51,459 bases of DNA from assembly GCA_944329425.1 (NCBI GenBank), contig CALVIG010000003.1, positions 1 to 51,459 of the forward strand. The letters run 5' to 3'. The position numbers and the translations under genes were made by a program. Position 1 is the stretch's first letter; each line of letters starts with the position of its first letter. Positions 41,484 through 50,147 of the stretch are shown piece by piece. The notes beneath the pieces were generated by a model. It made no database searches, had not been told where the DNA came from, and worked only from the letters and a program-made list of their open reading frames with translations. The stretch is from an uncultured Bacilli bacterium (GTDB taxonomy: Bacteria > Bacillota_I > Bacilli_A > RF39 > UBA660).

Positions 41484-41512
41484 TTGACAAACTTTCTTTT
41501 TTGGTATACTAT
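41484..41512 (+). promoter_or_regulatory. Strong promoter of the unknown gene pair
   Basis: TTGACA (41484-41489) begins one base after the terminator T run. TACTAT (41507-41512) lies 17 bases away, and an overlapping extended TATACT (41505-41510, TGG before it) 15 bases away. Near consensus in all parts. Confidence 0.72.
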
Positions 41513-41538
41513 ATTGAACATTAATTTGGGGTGGTAGT

Positions 41539-41928
41539 ATGTATAAAAAAAGAAAGAGATATACTAAAAAAACGTATGATAATAAAATTGCTTTACTTTG
41601 TGATCAAATTATTGAACAAAACCCAGAAGTGTATTTTGCAGTTTCAAAAAAGTTTATAGAAAACGCAGACGGATCATTAGGTGATGAAATCGAAAAATTA
41701 CCAATTATAATTTCTTCCGTTTCTTTAGATAAGCTTAAAATTCCAAGTTCGTTTAATTTGTTATACGGAAGTTATTTAACTAACTGGTGTGATAACGAAC
41801 CATTAGCAAGATTGACTCAAGGCTCATTTAAGTTTGTTGATGGTGAGATCAAGGGTAAAAAAGTTGAACGTTTGTATTTAGACTTAAATTATGACATGAA
41901 ATCAGGTGAAAAAAATCATGTTAAATAA
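41539..41928 (+). CDS. Conserved-looking protein of unknown function
   Basis: I do not recognise this 129-residue protein. It has a very basic N terminus (MYKKRKRYTKKTYDNK), a helical segment (IALLCDQIIEQNPEVYFAVSKKFIE), then a mixed beta part with LPIIISSVSLDKLKIPSSFNLLYGSY and a C-terminal VDGEIKGKKVERLYLDLNYDMKSGEKNHVK. No signal peptide or membrane helix is seen, so it is probably cytosolic. The basic start would suit nucleic-acid contact (inference only). It has a strong consensus promoter, a GGGGTGG site (41528-41534), and overlaps the next gene by 11 bases. Bacillus has ribosomal genes after rpoC; this pair replaces them. Confidence 0.75.
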   Translation: MYKKRKRYTKKTYDNKIALLCDQIIEQNPEVYFAVSKKFIENADGSLGDEIEKLPIIISSVSLDKLKIPSSFNLLYGSYLTNWCDNEPLARLTQGSFKFVDGEIKGKKVERLYLDLNYDMKSGEKNHVK

Positions 41929-42508
41929 ATGTAAGTTGTGCATGAATGATATTTTAAAATGTATTTACAATTATGGCGTATCAGAAGATCAATTTTACTT
42001 TATTGTTAGATTAATAAAATACCTTTATTCTAAAACCAATTTTTTTAAATGTTTTGATACATATGAAAAAAATAAAGAAGAATTAAGTTTAAAATATAAC
42101 GATGTTAAACCCAAGTTAGAAATATGTTATAAAAAAAAGTATTTTGATATTACGATATCAAGCAATAATTTCATTTGCAACATATCAAAACTTCATGCTG
42201 GTAATGAAGTCTTAATAAATTTATGCAGTATTTCAGATAAAGAAAATTTTTTTTATCAAATAGGGAAGAATGATGGTGTATTATATTACTATGATAAAGT
42301 TACTTTTAGTAAAGCGTATTTATTGTTAGGAAATTATTTTTTATTTAAGCCTAGAAAGCCAAAAGAAGTTGATCCTAAGACCACGTATTATTTTTCATTA
42401 AATGATACGTTTGATGATATATTAAAAGCTTCTAAATGCATTAAAAACTCTAGTTTAAAAATAGCTGTAACATATATTGATGATACAGGCGAAATGAAAG
42501 CATTATAA
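41918..42508 (+). CDS. Protein of unknown function, coupled to the gene before it
   Basis: I do not recognise this 196-residue protein. ATG 41918 is chosen by AGGTGA (41904-41909); an in-frame GTG is inside that site. The N terminus MLNKCKLCMNDILKC carries three close cysteines (CKLC and one more), followed by a helical region rich in Tyr and Lys, a beta-rich middle (YFDITISSNNFICNISKLHAG) and a C-terminal LKIAVTYIDDTGEMKAL. No membrane segment is evident. Cysteines could bind a metal, but no full zinc motif is present. It shares promoter and terminator with the preceding gene, so they may form a functional pair. Confidence 0.72.
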   Translation: MLNKCKLCMNDILKCIYNYGVSEDQFYFIVRLIKYLYSKTNFFKCFDTYEKNKEELSLKYNDVKPKLEICYKKKYFDITISSNNFICNISKLHAGNEVLINLCSISDKENFFYQIGKNDGVLYYYDKVTFSKAYLLLGNYFLFKPRKPKEVDPKTTYYFSLNDTFDDILKASKCIKNSSLKIAVTYIDDTGEMKAL

Positions 42509-42524
42509 TAGGTTAAAAATTATT

Positions 42525-42553
42525 AAAACACCATAATAATTATGGTGTTTTTT
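42525..42553 (+). terminator. Intrinsic terminator of the unknown gene pair
   Basis: 12-bp stem (42525-42536 with 42540-42551) with a 3-base loop and T run to 42553. Confidence 0.82.
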
Positions 42554-42561
42554 AAAATTTA

Positions 42562-42570
42562 TGTTAAAAT
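42562..42570 (+). promoter_or_regulatory. Extended -10 promoter for tilS-ftsH
   Basis: TGT plus TAAAAT (42565-42570), nine bases after the terminator. No good -35. Transcription near 42577 leaves about 12 bases of leader. Confidence 0.45.
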
Positions 42571-42588
42571 ATACTTTAAGGTGATTTT

Positions 42589-43932
42589 ATGGAATCAGTA
42601 TATGAATTTTTAAAAAGTTTAAATATTATTAATTCTGATACTTTAGTTGTGGCGGTGTCGTATGGTCCGGACTCCATGACTTTGTTAAACGTAATAAAAA
42701 AAATATTTTTTAAAAATAAAATTGTCTGTGCACACGTTCATCATAACCATAGAAAAGAAAGTGATAATGAGTTTGTTCTTTTAAAAAAAACGTGTGAAGA
42801 CAACAACATAGTTTTTGAGTATATGAAAATTGAAAATTATACTAATAATAAGTTTACTGAAGGCGAAGCTAGAAATAAAAGATACGTATTTTTTGATGAA
42901 GTTATGAAAAAGTACGATGCTAAGTATTTATTTACCGCCCATCATGGTGATGATCTTGTTGAAACCGTTTTAATGAGGCTTGTAAGGGGTTCTACAATGA
43001 GTGGCTATGCGGGAATTCCTTTAATCAGCGAACGATCAAATTATAAACTTATTAGACCGTTTCTTTATGTAACTAAGAATGATATTTTATGTTATTGTGA
43101 ATTGAATAATATAAAATATGCTGTGGATAACTCTAATTTTAATGATGATTATACTAGAAATAGGTATAGAAAGTATATTTTACCACAGTTAAAAAAAGAA
43201 AATAAGAATGTTCATAAGAAGTTTTTGAAGTTTTCCACAGTATTATTAGAATATGAAAATTACATAAAAAGAATTATTGATAACGAATATAAAAACGTCG
43301 TAACTAAAAACATTATTGATTGCAAAGAAATAATGTTAAAAGATGATTTAATAAAAAAAAGAATAATAATGAAATATTTATTAAATTACTATGATTTACA
43401 CGTAAGTGAAATAAATAACCATCATATTGAGGCAGTGCTTAGACTTATTAAAAGTAGTAAACCAAATGGTTTTATTTGCTTGCCAAATAAAAAAAAGCTA
43501 GTTAAGTCTTATAATAAGATATATTTCGATAATTCATACGTATATAATGATTATTGCGTTATTTTGGATAAACTCATTAATTTACCTAATAATTACGTAA
43601 TTGAAACAATAGATAAATTAGAAAATACAACAAATTATGTTACGGCTTTTAACAAGAAAGATTTAGTCTTTCCTTTAGTCGTTAGAAACGTCCGTGATGG
43701 GGATAAAATAGAGGTTTTGGGTCTTAATGGTTCAAAAAAAATACATGATATTTTTATTAATGAAAAGGTGCCTAAAGAATTAAGAAATAGTTATCCTGTT
43801 TTGACGGATGGTAATGACAATATAATTTGGCTTCCAGGACTTAAGAAATCTAAATATGATAAGTCAAAAACCGGGAATTATGATATAATATTAAAGTATT
43901 ACAAGGAGGAAAAAAATGACAATACAAAGTAA
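42589..43932 (+). CDS. tilS: tRNA(Ile) lysidine synthetase TilS
   Basis: Converts C34 of tRNA-Ile(CAU) to lysidine so it reads AUA; essential in bacteria using AUA, which is common in this genome. The 447-residue product has the PP-loop VAVSYGPDSMTL near residues 21-32, HVHHNHRKESDNE, the tRNA-binding FTAHHGDDLVETVLMRLVRGS and a complete C-terminal TilS domain (FPLVVRNVRDGDKIEVLGLNGSKKIHDIFIN). The PP-loop is usually SGGxDS; here Tyr25 replaces the first Gly. GGTGAT (42580-42585) precedes ATG 42589. It overlaps ftsH by 17 bases; the usual hpt gene between them is absent. Confidence 0.95.
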   Translation: MESVYEFLKSLNIINSDTLVVAVSYGPDSMTLLNVIKKIFFKNKIVCAHVHHNHRKESDNEFVLLKKTCEDNNIVFEYMKIENYTNNKFTEGEARNKRYVFFDEVMKKYDAKYLFTAHHGDDLVETVLMRLVRGSTMSGYAGIPLISERSNYKLIRPFLYVTKNDILCYCELNNIKYAVDNSNFNDDYTRNRYRKYILPQLKKENKNVHKKFLKFSTVLLEYENYIKRIIDNEYKNVVTKNIIDCKEIMLKDDLIKKRIIMKYLLNYYDLHVSEINNHHIEAVLRLIKSSKPNGFICLPNKKKLVKSYNKIYFDNSYVYNDYCVILDKLINLPNNYVIETIDKLENTTNYVTAFNKKDLVFPLVVRNVRDGDKIEVLGLNGSKKIHDIFINEKVPKELRNSYPVLTDGNDNIIWLPGLKKSKYDKSKTGNYDIILKYYKEEKNDNTK

Positions 43933-45910
43933 TCAGAATATGAAAAAGGGAATGTTTCCTTATGTTTTATTACTAGTTATTGGTTTATCTATACTATTCT
44001 TTTATAGTATGACTAGTGGTACTAACAAGGAATTAACTTATAACGAATTTAATAAAGCTTTATCTAATAATAACGTTGAAGAAGTCGTTATTACTCCTTC
44101 TACTTCAGCATATACTTACCAAATTACCGGTAAGTTAAAAGATGCTAAGGAGGGGGAAACGTTTAGCGTAAAAACGCCATTATCTGATACCGTTATTAAT
44201 AAGATAGTTGCAGCGAGTGAGGAAAAAGATTTTAAAATAGTTTCTAAATCTGATCCTTCTGCAAGTACGTGGTACGTATTTTTGTTAAACGTTGCTCCGT
44301 ATTTATTATTAATTGGTGTTGCGTTTTGGTTTTTTACAAAACAACTTAATAGTCAAAAAGGATCAATGGATTTTGGGCGTAGTAAGGCAAAATTAAATCC
44401 TGATAACGGAAAAATAACGTTTAAGGACGTTGCCGGCTTGCCAGAAGAAAAAGAGGAATTACAAGAGTTAATAGACTTTTTAAAGTCGCCTAAAAAATTC
44501 CAAAAACTAGGAGCAAGAATTCCTAAAGGAGTACTTTTAGTAGGCCCTCCAGGAACAGGTAAAACTTTACTTGCAAAGGCGGTAGCGGGAGAAGCTAACG
44601 CACCATTTTATTTCATATCAGGTTCTGATTTCGTGGAATTATACGTTGGTGTTGGTGCATCAAGGGTAAGGGATATGTTCAAGCAAGCTAAGCAAAACGC
44701 TCCATGTTTAATTTTTATTGATGAAATAGACGCGGTTGGGCGTCAACGTGGAACTGGTATTGGTGGTGGTCATGACGAAAGAGAGCAAACCCTTAACCAG
44801 TTATTAACTGAAATGGATGGTTTTGGTGCAAATGAGGGAATAATAATTATTGCTGCAACTAATAGACCAGATGTTTTGGACCCTGCTTTATTAAGACCTG
44901 GTAGGTTTGATAGACAAGTTACGGTTGCTTTACCTGATGCAAAGGCAAGGGAAGACATATTAAAGGTTCACGCAAGAAATAAAGTTTTATCTAAAAACGT
45001 ACACTTAGATAGCATTGCTAAAAGAACCGTTGGTTTTTCGGGGGCAGATTTAGAAAACTTGCTTAATGAAGCTGCTTTACTTGCGGTAAGAAGAGAAAAA
45101 TCCGCTATTACGATGTCTGAAATAGATGAAGCAATAGATAGGGTTATCATGGGACCTGCTAAGGTAACTAAAAAGTATACCGCAAAGGAAAAGAAACTTG
45201 TTGCTTATCACGAAGCAGGACATGCGGTACTTGGCATTAAATTAGATGATGCTGATGACGTACAAAAGGTAACCATAATACCAAGAGGCCAAGCTGGTGG
45301 ATATAACCTAATGCTTCCTAAAGAAGAAAAATATACCGCTACTAAAACCGAATTATTAGAAGAAATAATGGGATTATTAGGAGGTCGTGTTGCAGAAGAA
45401 GTAGTGTTTGGTGAAATAACTACTGGTGCACACAATGATTTTTCTAAGGCTACTAAAATAGCTCGTAGCATGGTAACGGAGTATGGTATGTCTTCTTTAG
45501 GACCGGTTCAATTAGAAACGCCAGAAGGAAGCTCTTTCTTGGGAAGAGATTATAATAAAAACAGAAACTTCTCTGATCAAGTTGCTTTAGAAATAGATAA
45601 CGAAGTAAGAAAAATCATTAACGAATGTTATGATAAGGCTAAAAAAATAATAGAAAAAAATAGGGATTTACTTGACTTAATAGCTACTAACTTAATTGAA
45701 CATGAAACTTTAACCAAGGAGCAGATTGATTATTTAGCTGAAAACGGCAAGATGCCAGATGAAGAAATGTTAGATGATGTTAGTTTGTCAAAACTTAAAG
45801 AAATGGCTAAAGAAAAGAAAATAAAAGGTTATAGTTCGATGAGTAAAGAAGAACTTAAAAAAGTTTTATCAGAAGAGGTAAAAGAAGAAAAACAAGAGAA
45901 AAACGACTAA
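43916..45910 (+). CDS. ftsH: ATP-dependent membrane zinc protease FtsH with a Rho_N-like C-terminal tail
   Basis: AAA+ membrane protease degrading misfolded membrane and regulatory proteins. The 664-residue product has two N-terminal membrane helices (about 13-30 and 117-138) with an extracytoplasmic domain between, Walker A GPPGTGKT from Gly210, Walker [11 protein letters not shown], the second region of homology ([18 protein letters not shown]) and the zinc site HEAGH at residues 432-436. After the protease domain comes a linker and a stretch of about 34 residues (622-655): [16 protein letters not shown]...SKEELKKVL, which fits the Rho_N/SAP-like helix-extended-loop-helix. Such an ending is not usual for FtsH. 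AAGGAGG (43903-43909) serves ATG 43916. The stop lies in a bidirectional terminator shared with the convergent PBP gene. Confidence 0.95.
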   Translation: MTIQSNQNMKKGMFPYVLLLVIGLSILFFYSMTSGTNKELTYNEFNKALSNNNVEEVVITPSTSAYTYQITGKLKDAKEGETFSVKTPLSDTVINKIVAASEEKDFKIVSKSDPSASTWYVFLLNVAPYLLLIGVAFWFFTKQLNSQKGSMDFGRSKAKLNPDNGKITFKDVAGLPEEKEELQELIDFLKSPKKFQKLGARIPKGVLLVGPPGTGKTLLAKAVAGEANAPFYFISGSDFVELYVGVGASRVRDMFKQAKQNAPCLIFIDEIDAVGRQRGTGIGGGHDEREQTLNQLLTEMDGFGANEGIIIIAATNRPDVLDPALLRPGRFDRQVTVALPDAKAREDILKVHARNKVLSKNVHLDSIAKRTVGFSGADLENLLNEAALLAVRREKSAITMSEIDEAIDRVIMGPAKVTKKYTAKEKKLVAYHEAGHAVLGIKLDDADDVQKVTIIPRGQAGGYNLMLPKEEKYTATKTELLEEIMGLLGGRVAEEVVFGEITTGAHNDFSKATKIARSMVTEYGMSSLGPVQLETPEGSSFLGRDYNKNRNFSDQVALEIDNEVRKIINECYDKAKKIIEKNRDLLDLIATNLIEHETLTKEQIDYLAENGKMPDEEMLDDVSLSKLKEMAKEKKIKGYSSMSKEELKKVLSEEVKEEKQEKND

Positions 45911-45925
45911 TTGTTAGTCGTTTTT
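45899..45925. terminator. Bidirectional terminator between ftsH and the PBP gene
   Basis: Perfect 12-bp stem (45899-45910 with 45914-45925) with a 3-base loop, A run on the left and T run on the right, so it works on both strands. The two genes meet tail to tail and their stop codons overlap inside it (45907-45910). Confidence 0.85.
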
Positions 45926-47847
45926 TTGTAACCTGGTTCGGTTCCTTTGATGTAATACAAAATCTTTTTTATTTTTGAATCATTTGTTGCAACTTCTCCA
46001 GTATTAACATCAGTTAATACACCTACAACGTTATCAGGTTTTTCGTACCAGCTTTGTTTTTTATCTCTTAGGTAGTTTTCAATTGCATCAGCCCATATGT
46101 TTTTTGAATATTTGTATTCCTTACTTGATAATTTTCTATTATCATCATAACCAGTCCAAACACCTACTACGATATCTGGATTATATCCTACCGTCCATAA
46201 GTCATAATCGGTTGTACCACTTTTAACAGCGTATTTTTTGGTTATTTTAGTCGCTATGGAAGCACATGTTGGTGATGTGTAGCTAACCAAGGATGTATCG
46301 TAAGTATTAGAAAGAAGCTCACTTAGTATGTAAGTGTCTGATTTATTTAATATTCTGTCTTTTTTATCTTTATATTCGTAGATTGTTTCTCCTTTTCCAT
46401 TTTCTATTTTTCTAATTAAGTGCCCTTGAACACTATACCCCGTGTTTGCAAGGGTTGCATAAGCTGTTACAAATTCTTTTATGGTAAGTTCATTAGTGCC
46501 TAGCGGCAGTGAGGCATTAGCCTCTAGTTTGCTATTTATTCCCATTTTTTTTGCGTATTTCACTAACGTTTCTTCACCTAAAAAAAGATGGGTTTTAATG
46601 GCGTATATGTTATCTGAGTAAGCGATGGCAAGAGCCATTGTTATTTTATCGTTAGGATAGATATCTCCATAATTACTTGGGGAGTAAGTAAGACCATCTC
46701 CCAATGAAAAAGTAGTTGGTTTACTTAAAAAAGTGGTTGATGCGGTAAGACCGTTTTCTAAAGCAGCATAATATAAGATTGGTTTCATCGTAGATCCTAC
46801 TTGTCTTTTTGATTGTATTGCTCTGTTATATTGTGATTTTGAATAGTCCTTTCCGCCTGCTAAAGCAATTATTTCACCGTTATTAGGATTCATCATGATT
46901 GCTGAAGTTTGCATTTCTTCTTTTTCTTCTAAATTATTTTTTATGCTATCTTCTAACTTCGTTTGTGCATCTATATCTAAAGCAGTATATATTTTTAACC
47001 CTTCTTCTCTAATTGAATCATCACTTATAACTTTTAGGGATTCCAACTCTCTTATTACCGCATCTTGATAGTACATGATGGTGGATAAATTTAAGTTTTC
47101 TTTTTTACCATAATAAGTTAGTTTGACGTTTATTGCCTCTTCCATTTCATTTTTAGAAATAATATCATTATTAACCATGGCTTGAAGTATTTGTTTTTGC
47201 CTTTTTTTAGCGGCGGTTTCATCATTTAATGGGGAATAATTATTGGGTGATTTAGGTATTCCTGCGAGCATTGAGGCTTCTGCTAAACTTAGGTTTTTAG
47301 CGGATTTATTAAAATAGTATAATGACGCGTTTTCTATTCCTAATATTCCGTTTCCATAATTTATCGTGTTTAAGTAACCTTCTAATATTTCATCTTTTGA
47401 ATACTGTGTTTCAAGTTTAAAAGCGTACCATGCTTCTTTAATTTTCCTTTTCCAGGTTTTTTCAAAGGTTAAGAACAAGTTTCTAGCGTACTGCTGAGTA
47501 ATTGTTGAAGCACCTTCCTTTAAGTTTTTTGATTTTATGTTAACTAAAGTAGATTTTATTATTCTTGGCACATCAAAACCAGAATGACTATAGAAATTTT
47601 TATCTTCTGAGTAGATCGTAGCGTTTATTAAGTCTTTCGATATATCTTCTAATTTAATCCATTTTTTGGTACCATTATTACCTTCGTAAAAACTTTTTCC
47701 ATCATTATCATACATATATATACAGTTTGAATTTTGTATATCTATTTTGCTTCCGTATTTAGCACAAATAAAAAGTAACGAGTATAATAAACAAAAAATA
47801 AGCATTAGGGCGATAATTATTTTAACGGCTATTTTAAGTTTTTTCAT
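45907..47847 (-). CDS. Class A penicillin-binding protein (PBP1A family)
   Basis: Bifunctional peptidoglycan synthase at the outer membrane face. The 646-residue product has one N-terminal membrane helix (about 8-29), a GT51 glycosyltransferase domain with the catalytic Glu81 in SEDKNFYSH, GASTITQQYARN and KIKEAWYAFKLE, and a transpeptidase domain with STMK (Ser352 nucleophile, Lys355), SDN (411-413) and KSGTT from Lys542. This shows that the organism makes peptidoglycan, unlike true mollicutes. It is the only minus-strand gene in the window and diverges from the ywiB homologue. AAGGCGAT (revcomp of about 47850-47858) is its ribosome-binding site. Bacillus ponA and pbpD are relatives; the exact symbol is uncertain. 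Confidence 0.94.
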   Translation of the reverse strand: MKKLKIAVKIIIALMLIFCLLYSLLFICAKYGSKIDIQNSNCIYMYDNDGKSFYEGNNGTKKWIKLEDISKDLINATIYSEDKNFYSHSGFDVPRIIKSTLVNIKSKNLKEGASTITQQYARNLFLTFEKTWKRKIKEAWYAFKLETQYSKDEILEGYLNTINYGNGILGIENASLYYFNKSAKNLSLAEASMLAGIPKSPNNYSPLNDETAAKKRQKQILQAMVNNDIISKNEMEEAINVKLTYYGKKENLNLSTIMYYQDAVIRELESLKVISDDSIREEGLKIYTALDIDAQTKLEDSIKNNLEEKEEMQTSAIMMNPNNGEIIALAGGKDYSKSQYNRAIQSKRQVGSTMKPILYYAALENGLTASTTFLSKPTTFSLGDGLTYSPSNYGDIYPNDKITMALAIAYSDNIYAIKTHLFLGEETLVKYAKKMGINSKLEANASLPLGTNELTIKEFVTAYATLANTGYSVQGHLIRKIENGKGETIYEYKDKKDRILNKSDTYILSELLSNTYDTSLVSYTSPTCASIATKITKKYAVKSGTTDYDLWTVGYNPDIVVGVWTGYDDNRKLSSKEYKYSKNIWADAIENYLRDKKQSWYEKPDNVVGVLTDVNTGEVATNDSKIKKILYYIKGTEPGYKKTTNN

Positions 47848-47906
47848 TTCATCGCCTTCTTTCTAATCATATTATTTGTAAAAAGATATAAAATATAAGT
47901 ATTTTG

Positions 47907-47935
47907 TTGACCTTTTTTACTTTCTATGCTATATT
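47907..47935 (+). promoter_or_regulatory. Promoter of the ywiB homologue-argS
   Basis: TTGACC (47907-47912) is 17 bases from TATATT (47930-47935), with TGC before the -10. The rest of the 47848-47906 stretch is AT-rich and must also hold the divergent PBP promoter, which I cannot place with confidence. Confidence 0.7.
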
Positions 47936-47964
47936 GTCACTAGAATTTTTTAAAGGGATGTTTT

Positions 47965-48342
47965 ATGTCTAAGATTATTGTTAATCACAAGGTAATTTCA
48001 AGCCAAGAAAAATCGTTATTAACAGACAAAATTGGGTTAATAAAAGATAACTTAATTCATTACCATGATGATGATGTTTACGTGTTAGTAAAGATTTTAA
48101 AAGGTAAAGTATTACTTACAAGAGAAAATAATGAATTTAAAATAAGTTTAAATTTTGATAAAAACAAAGCTTCTGTAACGGAGTATGTTATTAAAAATTT
48201 AGGTAAAACATTAGAATTAAAAACGATAACTAAAGAGCTTATTATAAAAGATAATTATGTTCATGTTTCGTATGATCTTTTTATAAATGGTTCATTTAGT
48301 GATAGTTTTATTTATGAGTTAGAATGGAGATGTTTGCAATGA
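47965..48342 (+). CDS. ywiB: DUF1934 beta-barrel protein (YwiB-like)
   Basis: The 125-residue product resembles Bacillus YwiB, a small lipocalin-like beta-barrel of unknown function. It shows alternating hydrophobic strands (DDVYVLVKILKGKVLLTRENNEFKISLNF) and ends YVHVSYDLFINGSFSDSFIYELEW. No signal peptide. It is coupled to argS: its TGA overlaps the argS ATG (ATGA), and ywiB-argS is a conserved pair in Bacilli. The family assignment relies largely on this context and on fold-like sequence pattern. Confidence 0.75.
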   Translation: MSKIIVNHKVISSQEKSLLTDKIGLIKDNLIHYHDDDVYVLVKILKGKVLLTRENNEFKISLNFDKNKASVTEYVIKNLGKTLELKTITKELIIKDNYVHVSYDLFINGSFSDSFIYELEWRCLQ

Positions 48343-50090
48343 GCGTTATAAATGACATTGAAAATCAAATAACAAAATTAATTAATGGTTTAAGTTATGA
48401 TGTTGAACATGTGGTTTTAAAACCTTCAAGCAGACCTGATTTAGGAGATTATCAAATTAATGAAGCTATGATGTTAGGTAAAAAATATCATAAATTACCA
48501 AGGGATATAGCAACCGAAATATCAGATTTACTATCTAAAAGTGATAACTTTGTAAATGTTAATATAGCTGGGCCTGGATTTATAAACATAACTTTTTCTG
48601 ATAAGTTTTTAATTAACTCTTTAAATAAAATAGCAAAGTTAAAGGAAAATAATATTGATTATCCCGAAAAACGCAAAATTCTAATAGATTATGGTGGTGC
48701 TAATGTTGCCAAAGAACTTCATGTAGGTCACTTAAGGTCAGCAAATATAGGGGAGGCTCTTAAAAGATTATCTAAATTATTAAAAAATACTGTTATTGGG
48801 GATGTTCATTTAGGAGATTGGGGACTACCTTTAGGTTTGGTTTTAAAGCAAATTAAAGAGGAACAACCAAATTTAATATATTTTGATGAAACGTATAAAG
48901 GACCATACCCTAATGTTTCTCCAGTAACTCCCAAAGATTTAGCTAGAATTTATCCTTTAGCATCTAAGAAAAAATCAGAAGACCCAGATTATTTGGCAGA
49001 TGCACAAGAAATAACTAATAAAATACAAACTGGTGTTCCAGGTTATAGAGCCTTATGGAAACATGTTGTTGAAACTAGTAAGGCTGATATTAAGGAAGTA
49101 TATGATGAATTGAATACCAATTTTGATTTATGGTTAGGAGAAAGTGATGCAGCCGTTTCCGTTCCAAAGGTTGTTGATATTTTTAAGAAAAAAGATATAG
49201 CGAAATTAGATGATGGGGCATTAATTGTAGATGTAAAAAAAGAAAATGATAAGATTGAAATCCCACCAATTCTTTTAGTAAAATCAAATGGTACTGCAGG
49301 TTATCAAACAACTGAAATAGCAACTTTATATAATAGAATGTGTGACTATGATTTGACGGATGTTTGGTATTTAACCGACTCAAGGCAATCATTACATTTC
49401 TTGCAGTCTTTTAGGGCTGCTAAAATGTCGGATATAGTTCCTGCAGATGTTAATCTAGAACACTTGCCTTTTGGAACTATAAATGGTAAAGATGGCAAAC
49501 CTTTTAAAACAAGGGATGGTAATGTTATGTCTCTTAGAAACCTAATAGATATTGTTTACCAAGCAACTTTAAAGAAAATGAACAAGGATATAGTAGGGAA
49601 AAATGACTTGGAGAAAACCGCTCGAGTAATAGCTATAGATTCAATAAAATATGCCGATTTATTACCGTTTAGAACCACTGACTACATATTTGAACCCGAA
49701 AAATTTAGTGATTTAGAAGGTAAAACAGCTCCATATATTTTATATTCTACGATTAGAGTAAGATCATTATTAAATAAAGCTAGAGAAAATAATATTAATT
49801 TTAGTGAATATGTTAATTTAACGACTGAAACAGAAAAACAAATAATCATTAAGCTATTAGATTTACCTAAGGTATTATTGAATTCGTATAATTCAAGAAG
49901 TTTAAATGATGTTTCAGAATATATATATAATGTAATAAGTTTATACAACAAGTTTTATTCAGAAAACAAGATATTATCTTGCGATGATGAGAATACAAGA
50001 AAATCATGGTTATTTATATCAAATGTTGTGTATAATGTTAATATGTTATTATTAGATGTGATGGGACTTAGCGTTCCTGAAAAAATGTAA
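48339..50090 (+). CDS. argS: Arginyl-tRNA synthetase
   Basis: Class I synthetase that charges tRNA-Arg. The 583-residue product has the N-terminal additional domain (about 1-110, tRNA D-loop contact), the nucleotide-binding DYGGANVAKELHVGHLRSANIGEALKR with HVGH as the HIGH motif, GDVHLGDWGLPLGL, and the C-terminal anticodon-binding DALR domain with LYNKFYSENKIL and the end LLDVMGLSVPEKM that is the family hallmark. No KMSK motif is expected in this group. ATG 48339 overlaps the stop of the gene before; GGAG (48326-48329) is the ribosome-binding site, so earlier ATGs are unlikely. CG-containing codon pairs are rarer than in neighbours such as ftsH. Confidence 0.96.
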   Translation: MSVINDIENQITKLINGLSYDVEHVVLKPSSRPDLGDYQINEAMMLGKKYHKLPRDIATEISDLLSKSDNFVNVNIAGPGFINITFSDKFLINSLNKIAKLKENNIDYPEKRKILIDYGGANVAKELHVGHLRSANIGEALKRLSKLLKNTVIGDVHLGDWGLPLGLVLKQIKEEQPNLIYFDETYKGPYPNVSPVTPKDLARIYPLASKKKSEDPDYLADAQEITNKIQTGVPGYRALWKHVVETSKADIKEVYDELNTNFDLWLGESDAAVSVPKVVDIFKKKDIAKLDDGALIVDVKKENDKIEIPPILLVKSNGTAGYQTTEIATLYNRMCDYDLTDVWYLTDSRQSLHFLQSFRAAKMSDIVPADVNLEHLPFGTINGKDGKPFKTRDGNVMSLRNLIDIVYQATLKKMNKDIVGKNDLEKTARVIAIDSIKYADLLPFRTTDYIFEPEKFSDLEGKTAPYILYSTIRVRSLLNKARENNINFSEYVNLTTETEKQIIIKLLDLPKVLLNSYNSRSLNDVSEYIYNVISLYNKFYSENKILSCDDENTRKSWLFISNVVYNVNMLLLDVMGLSVPEKM

Positions 50091-50095
50091 ATATA

Positions 50096-50123
50096 TTGCA
50101 AATTTAAATAAAAGGCATATAAT
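50096..50123 (+). promoter_or_regulatory. Promoter of rpoE-prfA
   Basis: TTGCAA (50096-50101) and a perfect TATAAT (50118-50123) are 16 bases apart, followed by a short leader and AGGAGG at 50136-50141. Confidence 0.65.
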
Positions 50124-50147
50124 TATTATGTTTTAGGAGGAATAAAA

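Noticed and set aside
43122-43130. Second perfect DnaA box (TGTGGATAA) within tilS
   Set aside because: It encodes part of AVDNSN in a coding region far from the origin side and has no partner boxes; probably chance.
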